64,000 bases of DNA from Betaproteobacteria bacterium SG8_41 (GCA_001303585.1 LJTT01000007.1:1-64000), one strand, 5' to 3'; counted from the first letter of the stretch, positions 9,394 to 21,229 are shown. Translations and numbers: made by a program. Notes: generated by a model not told the origin, from the sequence alone.

Positions 9394-10533
9394 TCACGCG
9401 GTCTGCGGCTGGCGCGGTTCACTCAGGTACTGGGCGGTCTGCATCTCCGCAAGACGGCTCGTCGTACGGTCAAACTGAAAGATCATTGCCTTCAACTGCG
9501 CGCTCGACGAACGCGCATCACGCACAAGCAGCTGCTCTGTCGGCGCTTCGGCCGACACCACGAGTTTCACGCGCTGGTCGTAGAGCACGTCTACCAGCAG
9601 CGTGAAGCGCCGCGCCTCGTCGGCGCGCTCGAGCCCCATCCGCGGGACGCCCGAGACGATGATCGTATGAAAGCGCCTGGCAAGATCGAGGTAGTCGTTC
9701 TGGGATCGGCCCCAGCCGCAAATGACCTTGAAATCGAACCACACCACGCCCCCGGCACGATGCCGGTAAGGGATGACGCGGCCCTCGACGTCGAGCTCGT
9801 GAAACTCCTCCTCGACTTCAGCGATCTGCCCGAATGCGCGCATCAGGGCACGGTCGCTCTCCGGCGTCAGAGGCGAGTGGTAAGTCCTGACCTGCTGCAG
9901 CGCCCGCTTCCTATAGTCGGTGCCTCCGTCGACGTGCACCACGTCCAGTCGCTCCTTCAGCAAAGCGATGGCCGGGATGAAATCCTCGCGCTTGAGCCCG
10001 CCCTTGTACAGCTCGTCCGGATGATAGTTGGAGGTCATGCAGTAGACGACGCCGCGATCCATCGTGCGCGTCAGCAGCCGGCCGAGGATCATCGCGTCGG
10101 CGACATCGGAAATCGCGATCTCGTCGAAACAGATCAGCCGGTAGCGGCGCGCGATGCGGTCGGACAGCGCCTCGAGTGGATTGGGCCTCCCCTTGAGCTC
10201 ATCGAGCTCGCGATGCACATCGCGCATGAAATGGTGGAAGTGCACCCGCCGGCGGCGAACGAGGGGCAGGCAGCGGTAGAAACTGTCCATGAGGAATGTT
10301 TTTCCCCGGCCAACGTCGCCCCACAGATAGACTCCCCGCGGCAGCTCCGGCCGCACCACGAGCCGCTGCAGCGCGGTGCGGCGCCGGCGTTTGTAAGACG
10401 ACCATTCCTCGAACAGTTGCTGCAGGCGCACAACCGCGCGGTGCTGCGAATCGTCCTCGGCAAAGCCCCGTTTCTTGAGCGCCTCCTCGTAGAGATCCAG
10501 CACCGAGGGCGCGGCAGCGGCCCGTCGCGCCAC
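9394..10533 (-). CDS. zapE: AFG1/ZapE-type ATPase
   Basis: GVYLWGDVGRGKTFLMDSFY Walker A, CFDEIAISDVADAMIL Walker B; GTG start at 10533 inferred. Confidence 0.88.
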   Translation of the reverse strand: MARRAAAAPSVLDLYEEALKKRGFAEDDSQHRAVVRLQQLFEEWSSYKRRRRTALQRLVVRPELPRGVYLWGDVGRGKTFLMDSFYRCLPLVRRRRVHFHHFMRDVHRELDELKGRPNPLEALSDRIARRYRLICFDEIAISDVADAMILGRLLTRTMDRGVVYCMTSNYHPDELYKGGLKREDFIPAIALLKERLDVVHVDGGTDYRKRALQQVRTYHSPLTPESDRALMRAFGQIAEVEEEFHELDVEGRVIPYRHRAGGVVWFDFKVICGWGRSQNDYLDLARRFHTIIVSGVPRMGLERADEARRFTLLVDVLYDQRVKLVVSAEAPTEQLLVRDARSSSAQLKAMIFQFDRTTSRLAEMQTAQYLSEPRQPQTA

Positions 10534-10580
10534 ACCGTGCCCGCTGCGCTCAGCTGCCCCCGCGCTGCCGCCCGTCCTGC

Positions 10581-12008
10581 TCACAGGTTGAGGGTGCGCT
10601 TGTCGACGGCGAGCGCCGCCTCCTTCATCGCCTCGGACAGAGACGGATGCGCGTGGCATATCAAAGCGATGTCTTCCGCAGTGGCGTGAAATTCCATCGC
10701 GACCACCGCTTCCGCGATCATCTCGGAGGCCATCGGACCGATGATGTGCACGCCGAGGATGCGGTCGGTCGCTGCATCGGCCAGAAATTTGACAAACCCC
10801 CGCGTGTCGCCCATCGCCCGGGCGCGGCCATTCGCCATGAACGGGAACGAGCCTGCGCGATATGCAACACCGTCGTTTTTCAGCTGCTGTTCCGTCCTGC
10901 CCACCCAGGCGATTTCCGGCGCGGTATAAACCACCCACGGCACGGTGTTGAAATCAACATGACCGTGCTGGCCGGCGATGCGCTGCGCGACCGCCACACC
11001 CTCCTCCTCGGCCTTGTGCGCCAGCATGGGCCCACGCACGACATCACCGATGGCCCAAATATCAGGCAGATTGGTGCGGCAATCGGCATCGACCTCGATG
11101 AAGCCACGCCGGTCGAGCTTCAGCCCCGCCGCCGCGGCCTCCAGGCCTTCGGTGTTTGGAACGCGCCCGATCGACACGATCAACCGGTCGCACTCGAGTT
11201 TGTGCGCGCCGTTCGGGCCGGCGTATTCGATGCTGACGCCCTTTTTACTCGCCGTGACCCGGGTGATCTTGGCGCCAAGGACGATGTCGAGCCCCTGCTC
11301 TTTTGTGAATATCTTCCAGGCGGCCTCGGCCAACGTCTCGTCCGCCGCCGGCAGGAAGGTATCCAGCATCTCGAGCAGCATCACCTCGGCTCCCAGCCGG
11401 CGCCACACGCTGCCCATCTCGAGACCGATCACACCGGCACCGATGACCCCGAGCCGTTTCGGGACCTCGGCCAGGGCAAGCGCTCCGGCGTTGTCCAGGA
11501 TCTGCGCGTTGTCGAACGGCGCCCCGGGAAGCGGGCGCGGCTTTGACCCCGTCGCCACGATGACGTGTCTCGCGGTCACGGTCTCTTCGGCAGTGCCCTT
11601 CACCCTGATCTGCCATCCCCCGGCGCTTCCGCCAGCGAAACTGCCGCGTCCGTGGAAAAACATCACCTTGTTCTTCTTGAAGAGATAGGCAATCCCCTCG
11701 TTGTTCTGGCGCACCACCTTGTTCTTGCGCTTGAGCATCTGCGCGAGGTCGAGCTCCACGCTGCCAACCCGTATTCCATGCTCGCCAAACGCATGCACCG
11801 CGTGATCGTAGTTCTCGGAGGACTGGAGCAGCGCTTTCGAGGGAATGCATCCGACGTTGGTGCAAGTGCCGCCGAGCGCCGGTTTGCCATCCGCCCTCAT
11901 CCACTCGTCGATGCAGGCGGTCTTGAGCCCGAGCTGCGCCGCGCGTATCGCGGCGATATAACCGCCGGGGCCGCCACCAATTACCACGACATCGAACATT
12001 TTGCTCAT
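10581..12008 (-). CDS. lpdA: dihydrolipoyl dehydrogenase (E3)
   Basis: [16 protein letters not shown] redox motif; C-terminal [15 protein letters not shown]. Confidence 0.95.
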   Translation of the reverse strand: MSKMFDVVVIGGGPGGYIAAIRAAQLGLKTACIDEWMRADGKPALGGTCTNVGCIPSKALLQSSENYDHAVHAFGEHGIRVGSVELDLAQMLKRKNKVVRQNNEGIAYLFKKNKVMFFHGRGSFAGGSAGGWQIRVKGTAEETVTARHVIVATGSKPRPLPGAPFDNAQILDNAGALALAEVPKRLGVIGAGVIGLEMGSVWRRLGAEVMLLEMLDTFLPAADETLAEAAWKIFTKEQGLDIVLGAKITRVTASKKGVSIEYAGPNGAHKLECDRLIVSIGRVPNTEGLEAAAAGLKLDRRGFIEVDADCRTNLPDIWAIGDVVRGPMLAHKAEEEGVAVAQRIAGQHGHVDFNTVPWVVYTAPEIAWVGRTEQQLKNDGVAYRAGSFPFMANGRARAMGDTRGFVKFLADAATDRILGVHIIGPMASEMIAEAVVAMEFHATAEDIALICHAHPSLSEAMKEAALAVDKRTLNL

Positions 12009-12015
12009 GGCGAGA

Positions 12016-12091
12016 AGTGATCCGTGACCAGTTACGAGTGACCGGTAGGCGTTCCGTGTTTTAACCAGTTACTGGTCACGGGTCACAGGTC
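12016..12091. repeat. inverted pair of heptamer arrays
   Basis: AGTGATC/CGTGACC/AGTTACG/AGTGACC (12016-12043) and ACCAGTT/ACTGGTC/ACGGGTC/ACAGGTC (12064-12091); fills the sucB-lpdA gap. Confidence 0.88.
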
Positions 12092-12098
12092 ACGAACT

Positions 12099-13310
12099 TC
12101 AGATATCAAGCAGGATGCGCGCGGGATCCTCGAGCGCTTCCTTGATGGCGATGAGCGAGAGCACCGCCTCGCGCCCGTCGATGATGCGGTGGTCGTAGGA
12201 CAGCGCAAGGTAGTTCACCGGGCGGATCACCACCTGGCCGTTTTCCGCGACCGGGCGATCACGCGTCGCGTGCACGCCCAATATCGCGCTCTGCGGCGGA
12301 TTGATGATGGGCGTCGACAGCATCGAGCCGAAGACGCCGCCATTCGAGATCGAGAACGTCCCGCCGGTGAGATCCTCGAGGCCGAGCTTACCTTCCTGGG
12401 CCCGGGCGCCGAAATCGGCGATTGTCTTTTCGATCTCGGCAAGCGTCAACTGGTCGGCATTGCGGATGATTGGAACCACCAGCCCGCGCGGACTCGCCAC
12501 CGCCATGCCGATGTCGTAGTAGCCGTGATAGACGACGTCATTCCCGTCGATCGACGCGTTGACGACCGGATAGCGCCGCAATGCGTGGACCGCAGCCTTG
12601 ACGAAAAACGACATGAAGCCGAGCCTGACGCCATGCTCTTTCTCGAAGCGCTCCTTGTAGCGATTGCGCAGGTCGATCACCGGCTGCATGTTGACTTCGT
12701 TGAAGGTCGTGAGAATCGCCGCCGTCTGCTGTGACTGCACCAGGCGCTCGGCAATGCGCGCCCGCAGCCTCGACATCGGCACCCGCTGCTCAGGGCGCAA
12801 GCCCAGTGCGCCGAGGTCCACGCTCGGGGCCGGCGCGCGGCTCCGCGCTTCCGGCGCCTTGGCAGGGGACGCCTCGCCGGCTTCGAGGGCGTGGATCACA
12901 TCTTCCTTGGTCACACGCCCGCCGCGGCCGGTGCCCGCGATTGCGGAGGTATCGACGTGTCTTTCGGCCGCCAGCTTCTGGGCCGCCGGCATCGCCGCCG
13001 CGACCGGCTTTGCTTCCGTCCGGGCGGGAGCCTTCACTTCAGCCGCTGGGAATGCTTTCGCCTCCGGCTTGGCATCGGTATCGATCTGAGCAATGACTTC
13101 CTTGCTCACCACCGTGCCGCCGTCGCCTTTGATGATTTTCACGAGCACGCCTGCGTCGGGCGCCGGCGTCTCGAGCACGACCTTGTCGGTCTCGATATCC
13201 ACCAGATTCTCGTCCCGCTTGACGAAATCACCCGGCTTCTTGTGCCACGAGAGCAGCGTCGCCTCGGCCACTGACTCCGAAAGCTGGGGAACCTTAACCT
13301 CGATCAGCAT
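12099..13310 (-). CDS. sucB: 2-oxoglutarate dehydrogenase E2 (dihydrolipoyl succinyltransferase)
   Basis: Lipoyl domain [18 protein letters not shown]; catalytic [16 protein letters not shown]. Confidence 0.95.
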   Translation of the reverse strand: MLIEVKVPQLSESVAEATLLSWHKKPGDFVKRDENLVDIETDKVVLETPAPDAGVLVKIIKGDGGTVVSKEVIAQIDTDAKPEAKAFPAAEVKAPARTEAKPVAAAMPAAQKLAAERHVDTSAIAGTGRGGRVTKEDVIHALEAGEASPAKAPEARSRAPAPSVDLGALGLRPEQRVPMSRLRARIAERLVQSQQTAAILTTFNEVNMQPVIDLRNRYKERFEKEHGVRLGFMSFFVKAAVHALRRYPVVNASIDGNDVVYHGYYDIGMAVASPRGLVVPIIRNADQLTLAEIEKTIADFGARAQEGKLGLEDLTGGTFSISNGGVFGSMLSTPIINPPQSAILGVHATRDRPVAENGQVVIRPVNYLALSYDHRIIDGREAVLSLIAIKEALEDPARILLDI

Positions 13311-13333
13311 ATCAATTCCGTGTTACGGCAGGC

Positions 13334-16225
13334 CTAGTATTCCTCGCCCGCCGAGAGCGGACGCGGCTGTTGCGTCACCCTGCGAGGCTCGCTGCCCCCA
13401 GACATCGTCAGCGCCTGTTCGACCAGCTCTTTCTGCTGCTTGTCGTGCAGCAGCTTGTAGCCGGGCGCCGGGCTCGCCGAAGACTCGCGGCCAGCATAGA
13501 AGATCTTCTGGTGCGGCAGCAAGTGCCGCAACAGGTAGTGCTGGATATGGCGCCAGGCGCCTTGATTGCGCGGTTCCTCCTGGCACCAGACGATTTCGGA
13601 CGCATTCTTGTAGCGCTCGATCTGGGCACGGAAATCCTCGTGCGGGAAGGGGTAGAGCTGGGCAATACGCACCAGCGGCAGATTCTTCACGCCCTGCGTG
13701 CGGCGCGCGGTACGCAAATCGTAGTAGACCTTCCCGCTGCAGAAGATGACCCGCTCCACCTTGTCCGGCTCGATCTCCTGGGAATCCCAGTCCTCGTTGA
13801 CCGGACGGAAGCGGTCGTTCGCAAACTCTTCCAGCGGCGACACGGACTCCTTGTGCCGCAGCAGGCTCTTGGGCGTGAACATGATGAGCGGCTTGCGGTA
13901 CGGCCGGATGATTTGCCGCCGCAGCAGGTAATACATCTGCACCGGCGTGGCGGGCACGCAGACCTGCATGTTGTAGTCCGCGCACAGTTGCAGGAAACGC
14001 TCGATGCGCCCGGAGGAATGCTCGGGGCCGGCGCCCTCGTAGGCATGCGGAAGGAACAGCGTCAGGCCGCACATACGGCCCCACTTCACTTCACCGGCGG
14101 CGATGAACTGGTCGATCACCACCTGTGCTCCGTTCGCAAAATCGCCGTATTGAGCTTCCCAGATGACAAGCTCGTTCGGCGATGACGTGGCGTAGCCGTA
14201 CTCGAAGCCGAGCACGGCCTCTTCCGAAAGCACCGAATCAATGACCGCGAAATCGCCCTGGTTCACGCTCACGTGCTGCAGCGGCACATAGCTGTTTTGG
14301 CCCCAGCGCTCGCGATTCTGATCGTGCAGCACGGCATGGCGGTGAAAGAACGTGCCGCGCGCGGAATCCTGGCCGGAGATGCGGATCGAGTGGCCTTCGT
14401 TCAGCAGCGTTGCATAGGCCAGCGTCTCCGCCATGCCCCAGTCGATCGGAAGCTTGCCCTCGGCCATCAGGCGCCGATCGCTCATGATGCGCTCGACTCG
14501 CGGGTGGAGCTTGAGACCTTTCGGGACGTCCGTGACCTTGCGACCCAGCTCCTGCAGCAGTTCGAGCGGCAGCCGCGTGTCGTCCTCTTCGTTCCATTTC
14601 GTGTTCCTGAATGGCTTCCAGTTCGTCTCGAACGGCGGCCGATAGTCTGCCATGATGGTCTTGTTCGTGTGATGGCCGGTGTCGAGCGCGGAGCGAAAGA
14701 CCTTGATCATCTCCTCGCGCTCGTCCTCGCCAATGACACCTTCCTCAGCCAGCTTGGTTCCGTAGAGGCTGCTCGGCGTCGGAAGATGGTGAATCCTCTT
14801 GTACATGAGCGGTTGGGTGACCATCGGCTCGTCCTGCTCGTTGTGTCCGAGCCGGCGGTAACAGACGATGTCGACGACCACGTCCTTGTGAAACTGCATG
14901 CGATAGTCGAGGGCAATCTCGGTGACCATGCAAACCGCCTCCGGGTCGTTTCCGTTGACATGGAAAATGGGGACTTCCAGCATCTTGGAGACGTCGGTGC
15001 AGTAAAGGGTCGAGCGCGCGTCCCGCGGGTCCGAGGTCGTGAAGCCGATCTGATTGTTGATGATGATGTGTATGGTGCCGCCCGTGCCGTAGCCTCGCGT
15101 CTGCGCCAGGTTTAGCGTCTCCATCACCACGCCCTGCCCCGAGTACGAGGCATCGCCGTGGATCAGGACGGGCAGCACCTGGTCGCCCTGATGGTCTCCG
15201 CGGCGATGCTGCCTTGCCCGTACCGATCCCTCGACCACAGGGTTCACGATTTCGAGATGCGAGGGATTGAAGGCCACTGTGACGTGCATTGGCCCGCCCG
15301 GCGTTATCACGTTGGCGGAGAAACCGTCGTGATACCTCACGTCACCCGCCAGAGTCTCGACCGCGTGCTTGCCCTCGAATTCTGCGAAAAGAACCCCCGG
15401 CATCTTGCCAAGGGTATTGACGAGCACGTTGAGACGCCCGCGATGCGCCATGCCGATGACCAGCTCCTGCACGCCGGCGGCCCCGGAACGCTGCAGCAAA
15501 TTGTCGAGCATGGGTATCAGGCTGTCGCCGCCCTCGAGCGAGAAACGCGTCTGACCGACGTAGCGGGTGTGGAGGTACTTTTCCAAGGTTTCCGCAGCAA
15601 TCAGCCGCTCGAGGATGTGCTTCTTGTATTCGGCGTCGTAGCTCGGCGTGGCGCGCGGTCCTTCGAGACGCTCTGAAATCCAGCGTTTCTGCGGCACGTC
15701 CGAGATGTACATGTACTCCGCACCGATCGAGCGGCAGTAGGTATCCTTGAGGAACTGCAAGATGTCCCTCAGTTTCATCTCCCGCGGCCCGACGAGCGTA
15801 CCCGTATTGAACACCGCGTCCAGGTCTGCTTCGGTAAGCCCGTAGAACGCGGGGTCGAGCTCTGCAATGTCGGGCTTCGGCAGGCGTTTAAGGGGATCCA
15901 GATCCGCATGACGAACGCCCTGGAAGCGGTGCGCCGATATGAGCTGAAGGACGGCGAACTGCTTCTGCCAGGCGCCCTCTCCGGCCGGGGTGGGCCCGGC
16001 AGCCACCACCGGGCGCCGCTCGCGGGCAAGCCTTACGAAACGCTCCTGGATCTCGAAATGCGAGACGTCAGGCGCACCGTCGTCGAGTTTCTGCAACTCG
16101 TCGAAATAGGCACGCCAGCGCGGCTCGACCGAGGCAGGGTCGTTGAGATAAGCCTCGTACAGCGCTTCGATGAACGGCGCATTCGCGCCGAACAAATAGG
16201 AATTGCCCAGCATCTGCTTCATCAT
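13334..16225 (-). CDS. sucA: 2-oxoglutarate dehydrogenase E1
   Basis: 963 aa; GMAHRGRLNVLVN, YKRIHHLPTPSSLYGTKL and other OdhA motifs. Confidence 0.95.
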   Translation of the reverse strand: MMKQMLGNSYLFGANAPFIEALYEAYLNDPASVEPRWRAYFDELQKLDDGAPDVSHFEIQERFVRLARERRPVVAAGPTPAGEGAWQKQFAVLQLISAHRFQGVRHADLDPLKRLPKPDIAELDPAFYGLTEADLDAVFNTGTLVGPREMKLRDILQFLKDTYCRSIGAEYMYISDVPQKRWISERLEGPRATPSYDAEYKKHILERLIAAETLEKYLHTRYVGQTRFSLEGGDSLIPMLDNLLQRSGAAGVQELVIGMAHRGRLNVLVNTLGKMPGVLFAEFEGKHAVETLAGDVRYHDGFSANVITPGGPMHVTVAFNPSHLEIVNPVVEGSVRARQHRRGDHQGDQVLPVLIHGDASYSGQGVVMETLNLAQTRGYGTGGTIHIIINNQIGFTTSDPRDARSTLYCTDVSKMLEVPIFHVNGNDPEAVCMVTEIALDYRMQFHKDVVVDIVCYRRLGHNEQDEPMVTQPLMYKRIHHLPTPSSLYGTKLAEEGVIGEDEREEMIKVFRSALDTGHHTNKTIMADYRPPFETNWKPFRNTKWNEEDDTRLPLELLQELGRKVTDVPKGLKLHPRVERIMSDRRLMAEGKLPIDWGMAETLAYATLLNEGHSIRISGQDSARGTFFHRHAVLHDQNRERWGQNSYVPLQHVSVNQGDFAVIDSVLSEEAVLGFEYGYATSSPNELVIWEAQYGDFANGAQVVIDQFIAAGEVKWGRMCGLTLFLPHAYEGAGPEHSSGRIERFLQLCADYNMQVCVPATPVQMYYLLRRQIIRPYRKPLIMFTPKSLLRHKESVSPLEEFANDRFRPVNEDWDSQEIEPDKVERVIFCSGKVYYDLRTARRTQGVKNLPLVRIAQLYPFPHEDFRAQIERYKNASEIVWCQEEPRNQGAWRHIQHYLLRHLLPHQKIFYAGRESSASPAPGYKLLHDKQQKELVEQALTMSGGSEPRRVTQQPRPLSAGEEY

Positions 16226-16246
16226 CGGCGAACCCGCTCCAACTTC

Positions 16247-16267
16247 AGTGTTGAATCGTGAGTACTG
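16247..16267. repeat. short heptamer array in the gltA-sucA gap
   Basis: GTGTTGA/ATCGTGA/GTACTGA. Confidence 0.5.
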
Positions 16268-16331
16268 AATGCCGTATCAACACCGCAGAAACGGGCAATT
16301 CAAAACCGGACATCAAGCGTTCAACATTGCT

Positions 16332-17630
16332 CTATTTGCGTTTGCCCATCGGAACGAAGTCGCGCCGCTTTGCGCCCGCGAACAGCTGGCGCGGGCGGCC
16401 GATCTTCTGCTCCGGATCGCTGATCAACTCGTTCCACTGAGCGATCCAGCCCACCGTCCGCGCGAGCGCAAAAATCGCCGTGAACATGCTCACCGGTATC
16501 CCGAGCGCCTTGTAGACGATACCGGAATAGAAGTCGACGTTGGGATAGAGCTTGCGTTGGATGAAGTAGTCGTCCTCCAGGGCCACTTTCTCGAGCGCGA
16601 TGGCAAGCTTGAAAAGCTTGTCGTCTTTCAGGTCGAGTTCCTCGAGGACCTCGTGGCATGTCTTCTGGATGATCTTGGCGCGCGGGTCGTAATTCTTGTA
16701 GACCCGATGGCCGAAGCCCATGAGCATGGCGTGGCCGTCCTTTTCCTTGACTCGCTTGATGAACGACGGGATGTTCTTGGCGTCGTCGATTTCTCCGAGC
16801 ATCTTCAGCACGGCTTCGTTGGCGCCCCCGTGCGCCGGACCCCAGAGGCTCGCGATTCCCGCCGAAATGCAGGCAAACGGATTGGCGCCCGTTGAGCCGG
16901 CGAGGCGCACCGTGGAGGTCGAGGCGTTCTGCTCGTGATCGGCATGCAGAATGAGCACACGCTCCATCGCGCGCGAGAGCACCGGGTTGGGCTTGTAGTC
17001 GTCGCACGGCGTGCCGAACATCATGTACATGAAATTGTCGACATACGACAGGGCATTCCTGGGATACATGAACGGCTGGCCCAGGTTGTACTTGTAGGTC
17101 ATCGCCGTGATGGTCGGCAGCTTGGCGATCAGGCGAAACGCGGAGATCTCGCGGCTGCGGGCATCGTGGATGTCGATCGAATCGTGGTAGAACGCGGAGA
17201 GCGCGCCCACCACCCCGCAGACCACTGCCATCGGATGCGCGTCGCGCCGGAACCCGGTGTAGAAACGGGAAAGCTGCTCGTGCACCATGGTGTGCCGGGT
17301 GACAAGCTCAACAAAATCATCCAGCTGTTTCTTGTTGGGCAGCTCGCCGTTCAGGATCAGGTAGGCCACCTCGAGAAAACTGCAGTTTTCGGCCAGCTGC
17401 TCGATCGGGTAGCCGCGGTATTGAAGAATGCCCGCGTCGCCGTCGATGTACGTGATGTTGGAGCGGCAACTGGCCGTGGACATGAAACCGGGATCGTAGG
17501 TGAACTTTCCGGTCTTCCCGTAGAGCGCGCGCACGTCGATGACATCGGGGCCTTCGCTGCCACCCAGCACCGGGAAATCGATCGAAGGGGTGCCGTCACT
17601 GAAACTCAGCGTCGCCAGTTTCTCAGCCAT
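16332..17630 (-). CDS. gltA: citrate synthase
   Basis: 432 aa; [25 protein letters not shown]; type II citrate synthase layout. Confidence 0.95.
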   Translation of the reverse strand: MAEKLATLSFSDGTPSIDFPVLGGSEGPDVIDVRALYGKTGKFTYDPGFMSTASCRSNITYIDGDAGILQYRGYPIEQLAENCSFLEVAYLILNGELPNKKQLDDFVELVTRHTMVHEQLSRFYTGFRRDAHPMAVVCGVVGALSAFYHDSIDIHDARSREISAFRLIAKLPTITAMTYKYNLGQPFMYPRNALSYVDNFMYMMFGTPCDDYKPNPVLSRAMERVLILHADHEQNASTSTVRLAGSTGANPFACISAGIASLWGPAHGGANEAVLKMLGEIDDAKNIPSFIKRVKEKDGHAMLMGFGHRVYKNYDPRAKIIQKTCHEVLEELDLKDDKLFKLAIALEKVALEDDYFIQRKLYPNVDFYSGIVYKALGIPVSMFTAIFALARTVGWIAQWNELISDPEQKIGRPRQLFAGAKRRDFVPMGKRK

Positions 17631-17696
17631 GACTATCTCCGTTTATTTAATAGGTTATTTAAGTTTATTCACGTAACACTTTACATCGGATCTGGC

Positions 17697-17930
17697 TCAC
17701 GAGGCGCGCAGCAACTCCACAACGTGCTGGTAGCGCCGATCGGCCGGGGCACTTCTGCCCAATGCCCAATCGAGAAGGTCATTGTCGGGGCGCTCCAGCA
17801 GCTCCTTGAACAACGCCTGCGCCTCGGCATCGAGGCCTTCGTAATGTCGGTCCATAAAACGCGCAAGAATCAGGTCGAGCTCCAGCAATCCGCGGCGGCA
17901 ATGCCAACGCACCCGATCGGCCTCTGACAT
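17697..17930 (-). CDS. sdhE: succinate dehydrogenase assembly factor 2 (FAD assembly)
   Basis: RRGLLELDLILARFMDRHYEGL; adjacent to sdhB. Confidence 0.92.
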   Translation of the reverse strand: MSEADRVRWHCRRGLLELDLILARFMDRHYEGLDAEAQALFKELLERPDNDLLDWALGRSAPADRRYQHVVELLRAS

Positions 17931-17939
17931 GCCGGCCTT

Positions 17940-18635
17940 CTACACCGTCCGTTTGACCAGCAATTCCTTGATCTTGCCGATCGCGCGGGTCGGGTTGAGT
18001 CCCTTCGGACAAACTTCCACGCAGTTCATGATCGTATGGCACCGGAAAAGGCGGTAGGGGTCTTCCAGGTTGTCCAGCCGCTCGTTGGTCGCCTGGTCGC
18101 GCGTGTCGGCAATGAAACGGTAGGCCTGCAGCAGGCCCGCGGGTCCGACGAACTTGTCCGGGTTCCACCAGAACGACGGGCAGGACGTCGAGCAGCAGGC
18201 GCACAGAATGCACTCATAAAGGCCGTCGAGCTCTTCCCTGTCCGCCGGCGACTGCGTGCGCTCTTTCTCGGGCGGCGGATCGTTGTTGATCACGTACGGC
18301 TTGACCGACTGGTATTGTTTGAAGAACTGCGACATGTCGACGATCAGGTCGCGGATTACCGGCAGGCCCGGCAACGGACGAATCACGACCGGATCGCGCA
18401 GCTCGGCGAGCTTGGTAACGCATGCCAGGCCGTTCCTGCCGTTGATGTTCATCCCGTCGGAGCCGCACACCCCCTCTCGACAGGACCGGCGGAATGCCAG
18501 GCTGTCATCATGCGCCTTGATGCGCACCAGTGCGTCGAGAAGCATGCGATCGGTCGGCTCCAGCGCAATGTCGTAGTCCTGCATGCGCGGCTTCTCGTCG
18601 ACGTCGGGGTTGTAGCGGTAGATCGAAAAACGCAT
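17940..18635 (-). CDS. sdhB: succinate dehydrogenase iron-sulfur subunit
   Basis: CREGVCGSDGMNINGRNGLAC; CILCACCSTSCPSFWWNPDKFVGPAGLLQAYRF. Confidence 0.95.
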   Translation of the reverse strand: MRFSIYRYNPDVDEKPRMQDYDIALEPTDRMLLDALVRIKAHDDSLAFRRSCREGVCGSDGMNINGRNGLACVTKLAELRDPVVIRPLPGLPVIRDLIVDMSQFFKQYQSVKPYVINNDPPPEKERTQSPADREELDGLYECILCACCSTSCPSFWWNPDKFVGPAGLLQAYRFIADTRDQATNERLDNLEDPYRLFRCHTIMNCVEVCPKGLNPTRAIGKIKELLVKRTV

Positions 18636-18717
18636 TAGCAGCTCCAATAATCCGTGGATCGCAAATCATGCATCGCCAATCGATGCCCATCCATAACCCG
18701 TCTAGCGCTCTGCCTGC

Positions 18718-18745
18718 GTTTCACGATTCACCATTCACGTCTTAC
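18718..18745. repeat. heptamer array abutting the sdhA stop codon
   Basis: GTTTCAC/GATTCAC/CATTCAC/GTCTTAC. Confidence 0.75.
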
Positions 18746-18746
18746 G

Positions 18747-20513
18747 TCAATAAACTCGGGCTTTCGGCTCGAACGGTTCCACCGACAGCGGTTTTCTGTG
18801 CACTGGTTTGTACTCGAGCCGGTCGCCGTCCTTGTACCAAAGCGTATGCTTCAGCCACTTCTCGTCGTCGCGCTCCGGACAATCGGCTCGGTCATGCGAG
18901 CCGCGGCTCTCTTTGCGCGCCTCGGCCGATACGAGTGAAGCCACCGCGGTCTCGATTAGATTATCGAGTTCGAGCGCCTCGACGCGCGCCGTATTGAATG
19001 TCTTGCTCTTGTCCTTGATCTCCGTGCGGCCTGCGCGCCCGGCGACTTCCTTGAGCTTTCGCACGCCCTCGGCCAGCAGTTCCGGGAAGCGGAACACGCC
19101 ACAGTGAAGCTGCATGATGCGCCGCATCTCGGCACCAACGTCGGACACACGCTCGCCGTTCTTCTGGCCGTCGAGACGGGCTAGGCGTTGTAAGGTGAGC
19201 GCGTCTGCGTCCTTTGGCAGGGATTTGTGAAGCCGCCCATCTTCATTGAGATCGCGTATGACCTGCTCTCCCGCCGCCTTGCCGAAAACCAGCAGGTCGA
19301 GCAGGGAATTCGTTCCCAAGCGGTTGGCGCCATGAACTGACACGCATGCGCACTCGCCTACCGCGTACAGGCCCTCCACCACCGTTTCTGCGTCGCCATC
19401 TTTCGGGACAACAACCTGCCCGTTGTAGTTCGTGGGAATGCCGCCCATCTGGTAATGGCACGTGGGCACGACGGGAATCGGATCCTTTACCGGATCGACG
19501 TTGGCAAATTTCCGCGCGATCTCCCGAATGCCCGGCAGCCGTTTGTTGATGACTTCTTCGCCGAGATGGTCAAGTTTGAGAAGAATGCTGTCGGCTTCCT
19601 TGCCGGCGCCGCGCCCTTCCTTGATCTCCGTCGCCATTGCGCGCGAAACGACGTCGCGGCTGGCCAGATCCTTGGCGTTGGGGGCATAGCGCTCCATGAA
19701 CCGCTCACCATCCTTGTTCAGCAGGTAACCGCCCTCCCCGCGCACGCCTTCGGTAATCAACACGCCAGCGCCGGCGACACCGGTTGGATGGAACTGCCAG
19801 AACTCCATGTCCTCTAGCGGGATGCCCGCGCGAGCCGCCATCCCCAGACCGTCGCCCGTATTGATGAACGCGTTCGTGCTCGCGGCATAAATGCGGCCCG
19901 CGCCGCCCGTCGCGAGGACGGTTGCCTTGGCCTGGAGCATCATCACTTCACCGGTTTCCATCTCGAGGGCTGTCACGCCGAGAACCGTGCCGTCCGCGCC
20001 ACGCACCAGCTCGAGCGCCATCCACTCGATGAAGAACTGCGTGTGGGCCTTGAGATTGGCCTGATACAAGGTGTGCAGCATGGCATGACCCGTGCGATCC
20101 GCCGCGGCGCACGAGCGCGGCACCATGCGCTCGCCGTAGTTGCGAGTCTGGCCGCCAAACGGCCGTTGATAGATCTTGCCATCCGGCAACCGGTCGAAAG
20201 GCATGCCGAAATGCTCGAGCTCGTAGACGACCTCGTTCGCCTTGCGGCACATGAATTCGATTGCATCCTGGTCGCCCAGGTAGTCGGACCCCTTTACCGT
20301 GTCATACATGTGCCAGTGCCAGTTGTCCTCCTCGACATTCCCGAGCGAGGCCGCAACCCCGCCCTGCGCGGCCACCGTGTGCGAGCGCGTCGGAAACACC
20401 TTGGACAACACCGCGACCTTGAGTTCGGCTTGCGAGAGCTCGAGCGCCGTGCGCAGCCCCGAGCCACCGCCGCCAACGATCACGGCATCAAACGATCTGA
20501 CCGGCAATTGCAT
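18747..20513 (-). CDS. sdhA: succinate dehydrogenase flavoprotein subunit
   Basis: [34 protein letters not shown]. Confidence 0.96.
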   Translation of the reverse strand: MQLPVRSFDAVIVGGGGSGLRTALELSQAELKVAVLSKVFPTRSHTVAAQGGVAASLGNVEEDNWHWHMYDTVKGSDYLGDQDAIEFMCRKANEVVYELEHFGMPFDRLPDGKIYQRPFGGQTRNYGERMVPRSCAAADRTGHAMLHTLYQANLKAHTQFFIEWMALELVRGADGTVLGVTALEMETGEVMMLQAKATVLATGGAGRIYAASTNAFINTGDGLGMAARAGIPLEDMEFWQFHPTGVAGAGVLITEGVRGEGGYLLNKDGERFMERYAPNAKDLASRDVVSRAMATEIKEGRGAGKEADSILLKLDHLGEEVINKRLPGIREIARKFANVDPVKDPIPVVPTCHYQMGGIPTNYNGQVVVPKDGDAETVVEGLYAVGECACVSVHGANRLGTNSLLDLLVFGKAAGEQVIRDLNEDGRLHKSLPKDADALTLQRLARLDGQKNGERVSDVGAEMRRIMQLHCGVFRFPELLAEGVRKLKEVAGRAGRTEIKDKSKTFNTARVEALELDNLIETAVASLVSAEARKESRGSHDRADCPERDDEKWLKHTLWYKDGDRLEYKPVHRKPLSVEPFEPKARVY

Positions 20514-20861
20514 CTAAAAGCCCCACAGTATCTGAATGGACCAAACGGCATAACAGACGAGCGCGCCGATCACGATGACGTACAGTGTCAGCCGCAGCCC
20601 CGCGTCCTTGACGTAATCCATGACGATGTCACGAACACCGATCCATGCGTGGTAGTAAACGCAGAGCAGGAACAGCACGGTGGCGTAGCGCATCACGGGC
20701 ATTTTCCACAGCGTGCTCCAGTGCAGGAAATCAACGGCTGGGGCTATCGCCAGCGCCAGCACCAGCAAAAGGGTGTAGATCACCATCACGACGGCGGTGA
20801 TTCGCTGCGCGAGCCAGTCGCGCAAACCGTAGTGCGCCCCGACCACCTCGCGTCTTACCAT
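20514..20861 (-). CDS. sdhD: succinate dehydrogenase membrane anchor subunit
   Basis: HAWIGVRDIVMDYVKDAGLRL; between sdhC and sdhA. Confidence 0.9.
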   Translation of the reverse strand: MVRREVVGAHYGLRDWLAQRITAVVMVIYTLLLVLALAIAPAVDFLHWSTLWKMPVMRYATVLFLLCVYYHAWIGVRDIVMDYVKDAGLRLTLYVIVIGALVCYAVWSIQILWGF

Positions 20862-21229
20862 ATCCACACCCCGAACAGCAGCGTTAGGCCCAGGCTGACG
20901 GCCACGACGGCTTTGGCACTCGCGCGCGCCGGCGCCAGATCCGTGCCGTAGTCGAGATCCAGGGCCAGGTAACGTAGCCCGGCGCAAAAGTGGTGCAGGT
21001 AGGCCCACGCCAAACCCAGGAGGAAGAGTTTGGCAAGCGGATGGGCCAGCGCGTTCTTCAACGCGTCGAACGAAGCGGGCGATTCCAGGCTCGACTGCAT
21101 GGCATACAGCAGAAGAGGAATGGCGAGGAACAGCGCCGCCCCAAAAACCCGGTGCATGATCGATATCACGCCCGGAAGCGGCAAGCGAATCTGGAGAAGA
21201 TTGAGGTGTTTCGGTCTCGGCTTGGTCAT
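20855..21229 (-). CDS. sdhC: succinate dehydrogenase cytochrome b556 subunit
   Basis: RPKHLNLLQIRLPLPGVISIMHRVFGAALF; HHFCAGLRYLALD heme region. Confidence 0.93.
   Translation of the reverse strand: MTKPRPKHLNLLQIRLPLPGVISIMHRVFGAALFLAIPLLLYAMQSSLESPASFDALKNALAHPLAKLFLLGLAWAYLHHFCAGLRYLALDLDYGTDLAPARASAKAVVAVSLGLTLLFGVWIW

Noticed and set aside
9088-10689. 533-aa plus-strand ORF opposite zapE/acuI
   Set aside because: Antisense shadow of well-supported genes; no recognisable domain.
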